Of a DNA stretch of 7,930 nucleotides, positions 5,470 through 7,930 are shown one piece after another (positions within the stretch are counted from its first letter, which is position 1; each line of letters begins with the position of its first letter). Below the pieces are notes generated by a model. It was not told where the DNA came from. It made no database searches and saw only the letters and a list, made by a program, of their open reading frames with translations. The DNA lies in assembly GCA_035527995.1 (NCBI GenBank), contig DATKZJ010000101.1:1-7930 (forward strand). Direction: 5' to 3'. The translations under genes and the position numbers were made by a program. The stretch is from JAFGTF01 sp035527995. Its GTDB lineage: Bacteria; Spirochaetota; B62-G9; DRHN01.

Positions 5470-6735
5470 TTACTCTATGCCGAGATTCTCAAAGACTTCC
5501 TTGTAGAGGTCGAAGTACGATGAGTTCGAAAACTCCTTGATCTTGTCTTCCGGAAGGTCTCCGAGGAGTGTGTCCATATATCTGAGTATGTTAGTGATAT
5601 CGTTGTAGAGCGCTGAATCGATCGAGGTCTTATCTCCCTGCTCTCCCTCTTTTTCGAGCTTGCTGAGCTCTTCACCCGTAACCGTCACGACCTCCTCTTC
5701 CTCTGCTTCCAGATCGAGGTCCTCGGTCAGTATCTCCTCTTCCTCTTCGGAGAGAACCACCGTTTCTTCCTCGATCGGTTCGACCGACGGCTCGGCCGCA
5801 GCAAGCGGTTCCGCGGGGATTTCGAATTCTTCCTCTTCCATGCCGGGCAGCCCGGTTTCATCAAGCTCTGCTTCCTCAGGTACCCCCGGCAGTCCAAGAT
5901 CGCCCAGCTCTTCCTCTATGCCTTCGATGCCTGCCTCGCGGAACGCCTCCTGGTCCTCAAGATCAAAACCTTCCAGTTTTTCATCGATTTCACCGAGGAC
6001 AGGAGCCTCTTCGAGCCCCGCTTCGCCGGATTCCTCCTCTATGCCGAGATCAAAAGGTTCCCCCTCAGCTTCCAAAGATTCGAGGTCGATCATTTCTTCG
6101 GGAAGTTCCTCTATCTCTGAATCGAGGGCTTCCAGTTCCTCCGCGATTCCCGAGGTATCGGTTTCATCCTGTTCCAGGGAGATGTCGCCTTCCTGCTCGA
6201 ACTCTTTCTCGAGGTCCTGTACGAAGGTGTCGACATCACCTACTTCGAGCTCGATATCCTCCAGGTCTTTGGGTGAGAGCTCGTCTATCTCTCCTGATAT
6301 GTCAAACTCGTCGGCGTGTGACAGATCTTCGTCGATATCTTCTGATGGTAACTCCAAAGAGATAACTCCTTCCTCGATCTCTTCGTCTTCGGGGAGGCTG
6401 ATATCCTCACCAAAATCTTCGCCGATATCATCGCCGAGATCTATCTCGCCGAGGTCTATCTCACCGAGGTCTATCTCACCGAGCTCCTCGCTGAGGTCTG
6501 GTTCACCGAGATCGATCGCATCGAGCTCCGGCTCGCCGGGCCCCGTCTCCTCGCCGCCCTCCGGTCCTCCCTCTTTGGGCTCGTTCTCAGCCTTATCCCG
6601 TTGTTTCTGTTGGGCTTCCTTTACTATCTCAGCCTCGGATAAAATACCGTCGAGCTCGTCCATGGACAGGGCAATGGTTTCATCTTCGCTTTCGCTATCG
6701 AAAGGAGACTTTGTTTTTTCTTCTATGTCGCCCAT
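5470..6735 (-). CDS. Extremely acidic, low-complexity protein with a conserved-looking C-terminal tail
   Basis: The product is 421 residues from the ATG at 6733-6735, which is preceded at five bases by AAAGGGGG (6741-6748), the same signal and spacing as at ssb. A GTG start seven codons upstream lacks such a site. About residues 1-370 are dominated by Glu, Asp, Leu and Ile, including the direct repeat EIDLGEIDLGEIDLG and many EEL/DLE segments. There is no signal peptide or membrane span. The last 50 or so residues change character (SALYNDITNILRYMDTLLGDLPEDKIKEFSNSSYFDLYKEVFENLGIE). They look like a small helical domain resembling tails of spirochaetal proteins I recall, though I cannot name the family. 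By inference it is a cytoplasmic, largely disordered scaffold or interaction protein. Its function is unknown. Confidence 0.8.
   Translation of the reverse strand: MGDIEEKTKSPFDSESEDETIALSMDELDGILSEAEIVKEAQQKQRDKAENEPKEGGPEGGEETGPGEPELDAIDLGEPDLSEELGEIDLGEIDLGEIDLGDDIGEDFGEDISLPEDEEIEEGVISLELPSEDIDEDLSHADEFDISGEIDELSPKDLEDIELEVGDVDTFVQDLEKEFEQEGDISLEQDETDTSGIAEELEALDSEIEELPEEMIDLESLEAEGEPFDLGIEEESGEAGLEEAPVLGEIDEKLEGFDLEDQEAFREAGIEGIEEELGDLGLPGVPEEAELDETGLPGMEEEEFEIPAEPLAAAEPSVEPIEEETVVLSEEEEEILTEDLDLEAEEEEVVTVTGEELSKLEKEGEQGDKTSIDSALYNDITNILRYMDTLLGDLPEDKIKEFSNSSYFDLYKEVFENLGIE
6431..6490. repeat. 15-bp in-frame tandem repeat within the acidic-protein gene
   Basis: Units TCGCCGAGATCTATC (6431-6445), TCGCCGAGGTCTATC (6446-6460) and TCACCGAGGTCTATC (6461-6475) differ by one base each, and a degenerate fourth unit follows. 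On the coding strand they specify DLGEI repeated. The 15-bp period keeps the frame, so gain or loss of units would change length without breaking the gene. Confidence 0.8.
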
Positions 6736-6768
6736 CTCCGCCCCCTTTATATTCACTACTTTTAATAT

Positions 6769-6802
6769 AGTATAAAGCTTTGTTTGAGAAAATCATATTA
6801 TA
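6769..6802 (-). promoter_or_regulatory. Possible -10 boxes for the acidic-protein gene
   Basis: On the minus strand the A+T-rich gap between the two genes contains TATACT (6769-6774) and a perfect TATAAT (6797-6802), 33 and 61 bases before the ATG. No good -35 box lies 16-18 bp upstream of either, so this is a weak call. Confidence 0.3.
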
Positions 6803-6816
6803 CATACAGAAAGAAG

Positions 6817-7188
6817 CTACTCTATCGTAACATACTTCCTGATCTTTTCAAGCTTTTTTGGGCCTATGCCGTAGACATTGATAAGCTCTTCGATACTCCC
6901 GTACCGCCCTTTTTCGGCCCTGTATTCCACAATCCTGAGCGCAGTCTCCCTCCCTATTCCCGGGAGAGAGGTCAGCGTGCTCACATCTGCGATGTTTACA
7001 TCTATCTTTTCTACTTTATCGGCCGAAGATGTGGTACCATTTAAGGTATCGGTCTGTATATTTTTGGCATTCTGCTGTACTTCTATGAAGGTCCTGTACC
7101 ACCGGTATCTGCCGAACAGGTGCAGGAGAAGGCCTAGGCTAAGTGCAACAATGATGAACAGTACTGCATATTTTTGTGTTACTGTCAT
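6817..7188 (-). CDS. Membrane-anchored ComEA-like helix-hairpin-helix protein
   Basis: The product is 123 residues from the ATG at 7186-7188. A TTG one codon upstream is possible. Residues 7-23 (AVLFIIVALSLGLLLHLF) form one membrane span near the N-terminus. A polar linker of about 35 residues follows. The C-terminal domain, about 60-123, is a tandem helix-hairpin-helix: VNIADVSTLTSLPGIGRETALRIVEYRAEKGRYGSIEELINVYGIGPKKLEKIRKYV. The LPGIG and VYGIG hairpins are the non-specific DNA-backbone-binding signature of the ComEA family. By family analogy it may bind DNA outside the cytoplasmic membrane during uptake, but many spirochaetes carry such proteins without known competence. No SD is visible. 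A promoter sits almost at the start codon. It is divergent from hflX. Confidence 0.85.
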   Translation of the reverse strand: MTVTQKYAVLFIIVALSLGLLLHLFGRYRWYRTFIEVQQNAKNIQTDTLNGTTSSADKVEKIDVNIADVSTLTSLPGIGRETALRIVEYRAEKGRYGSIEELINVYGIGPKKLEKIRKYVTIE

Positions 7189-7196
7189 CAAAATAA

Positions 7197-7225
7197 ATGG
7201 TAGCTTGGAAAACTGCCTTTGTCAA
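7197..7225 (-). promoter_or_regulatory. Sigma-70-type promoter for the ComEA-like gene
   Basis: On the minus strand, TTGACA (7220-7225), a perfect -35 box, is followed after 17 bp by TACCAT (7197-7202), which matches four of six -10 bases. Only eight bases separate the -10 box from the ATG. The transcript would therefore start at or within a base or two of the start codon, which fits the missing ribosome binding site. The site lies in the 88-bp gap shared with divergent hflX. Confidence 0.5.
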
Positions 7226-7276
7226 AAGATTTTTTTCTTGATTTTTGCCGCGTAAAGCTTATTATTTGTATAGGGC

Positions 7277-7930
7277 ATGATACTAAACGTAAACGGCAGC
7301 ATTCCCGCTCTCGTGATAGGGTTGAATACCGACAGGAGAGCGGCTGAAAGGGATGAGGCCTCCCTCGCGGAGCTCCACCTTCTCGCAGAAACAGCTGGAT
7401 TCGATCCAAAGGCAAGGAAACTCTACAGAAAAGAGCATATAGATCCTGCAAACTACCTCGGAATTGGAAAGGCGCATGATATCAGGCGGATAACCCGTGA
7501 GAACGATCTCGGGACCGTGATCTTCGATTTCGAGCTGTCACCCGTACAGATAAGGAACCTGAAGGAGATTATCAGGCAAAGGGTCGTATCGCGTACGGAG
7601 CTTATACTGGATATTTTTGCCAAACGAGCACGTACAAAAGAGGCGAAGCTGCAGGTCGAACTGGCAACACTGATCTACGCGCTTCCCAGGCTCAGGCACA
7701 TGTGGCCCCATCTCGGGAGGATCGCCGGCGGTATCGGTACGAAAGGTCCCGGTGAGAAACAGATAGAGATGGATAAGAGGAGGATACGTAAGAGAATTGC
7801 CAAGATCAAGCATGAGCTCGTATCGGTTAAAAATCACCGAATGACCATTCGAAAGAACCGAAAATCAAAATTCAAGGCAGCGCTTGTCGGATATACCAAT
7901 GCGGGCAAATCCTCCCTGCTCAACACCCTT
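7277..7930 (+). CDS. hflX: GTPase HflX, N-terminal 218 residues (cut by window end)
   Basis: HflX is a translation-factor-related GTPase that binds the 50S subunit, splits stalled ribosomes and assists under stress. The start is ATG 7277-7279, with only a weak GGG upstream. The N-terminal HflX domain (about 1-110) contains YLGIGKAHDI and the family stretch RTELILDIFAKRARTKEAKLQVELATLIYALPRL. Next is the signature GGIGTKGPGEKQIEMDKRRIRKRI. It differs from the usual GPGETQLETDRRR at several positions, including Lys for Thr. A basic helical linker (about 165-195) precedes the G domain, whose P-loop GYTNAGKS is at residues 205-212. The rest of the G domain (switch regions, NKxD) lies beyond the window. 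The gene is divergent from the ComEA-like gene. The frame is intact throughout. Confidence 0.96.
   Translation, partial: MILNVNGSIPALVIGLNTDRRAAERDEASLAELHLLAETAGFDPKARKLYRKEHIDPANYLGIGKAHDIRRITRENDLGTVIFDFELSPVQIRNLKEIIRQRVVSRTELILDIFAKRARTKEAKLQVELATLIYALPRLRHMWPHLGRIAGGIGTKGPGEKQIEMDKRRIRKRIAKIKHELVSVKNHRMTIRKNRKSKFKAALVGYTNAGKSSLLNTL

Noticed and set aside
4950..5540. Plus-strand open frame of 196 codons across the gap and into the acidic-protein gene
   Set aside because: It runs antisense to the end of an intact gene. Its translation is rich in Arg and Ser with no motif, there is no ribosome binding site, and the better protein-like text is on the minus strand.
5660..6775. Plus-strand open frame of 371 codons made almost only of Ser and Pro
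   Set aside because: It is the antisense shadow of the Glu/Asp-rich minus-strand gene, because GAG/GAA/GAT codons read backwards become Ser and related codons.
7226..7276. Promoter for hflX
   Set aside because: The A+T-rich gap has TTGATT and TTATTT-like hexamers, but none give a convincing -35/-10 pair at 16-18 bp.

Overview
This window probably comes from a free-living or host-associated spirochaete, with moderate GC content. That placement is an inference from memory of family resemblance. It rests on the short SSB, on the very acidic protein whose C-terminal tail (LPEDKIKEF...YFDLYKEVFENLGIE) resembles tails I recall from Treponema/Spirochaeta proteins, and on an ADP-forming acyl-CoA synthetase. 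No rRNA, tRNA, CRISPR array or transposase gene was seen.

Layout from left to right. A few C-terminal codons of a plus-strand gene end at 70. A long gene-poor stretch (71-858) follows. It holds an 18-bp tandem repeat with palindromes, a long imperfect inverted repeat, copy 1 of a dispersed hairpin element, and a five-fold array of small palindromes (core CTTCANGGAAG, alternating 16/17-bp spacing). The array runs into the stop codon of a minus-strand gene for a secreted protein with two tandem CBM48/AMPK-beta-like glycogen-binding domains. Next on the minus strand is ssb, whose stop codon lies inside a partial copy 3 of the same dispersed element. Copy 2, the most complete, sits in the ssb/acyl-CoA synthetase gap beside a perfect terminator-like hairpin.

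The middle (2569-4842, minus) is an ADP-forming acetate/acyl-CoA synthetase in the order ATP-grasp half then CoA-binding/ligase half. It is split by two compensating frameshifts. Its start codon overlaps (ATGA) the stop of an upstream reading frame that can only be followed to about 5232 by crossing further frame changes. This operon therefore looks decayed, or the sequence is locally unreliable, while all flanking genes are intact. A strong palindrome plus direct repeat (5239-5272) lies at the head of the decayed frame.

The right part has an intact gene for a roughly 420-residue, extremely acidic repeat protein and a membrane-anchored ComEA-like helix-hairpin-helix protein, both on the minus strand. 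Divergent from these is the first 218 codons of hflX (ribosome-associated GTPase), cut by the window edge inside its G domain.

The most unusual signal is the dispersed element. Its copies lie on the 3' side of three consecutive minus-strand genes. They keep the same order of hairpins while the arm sequences change in a compensatory way, so the fold rather than the sequence seems to be conserved.
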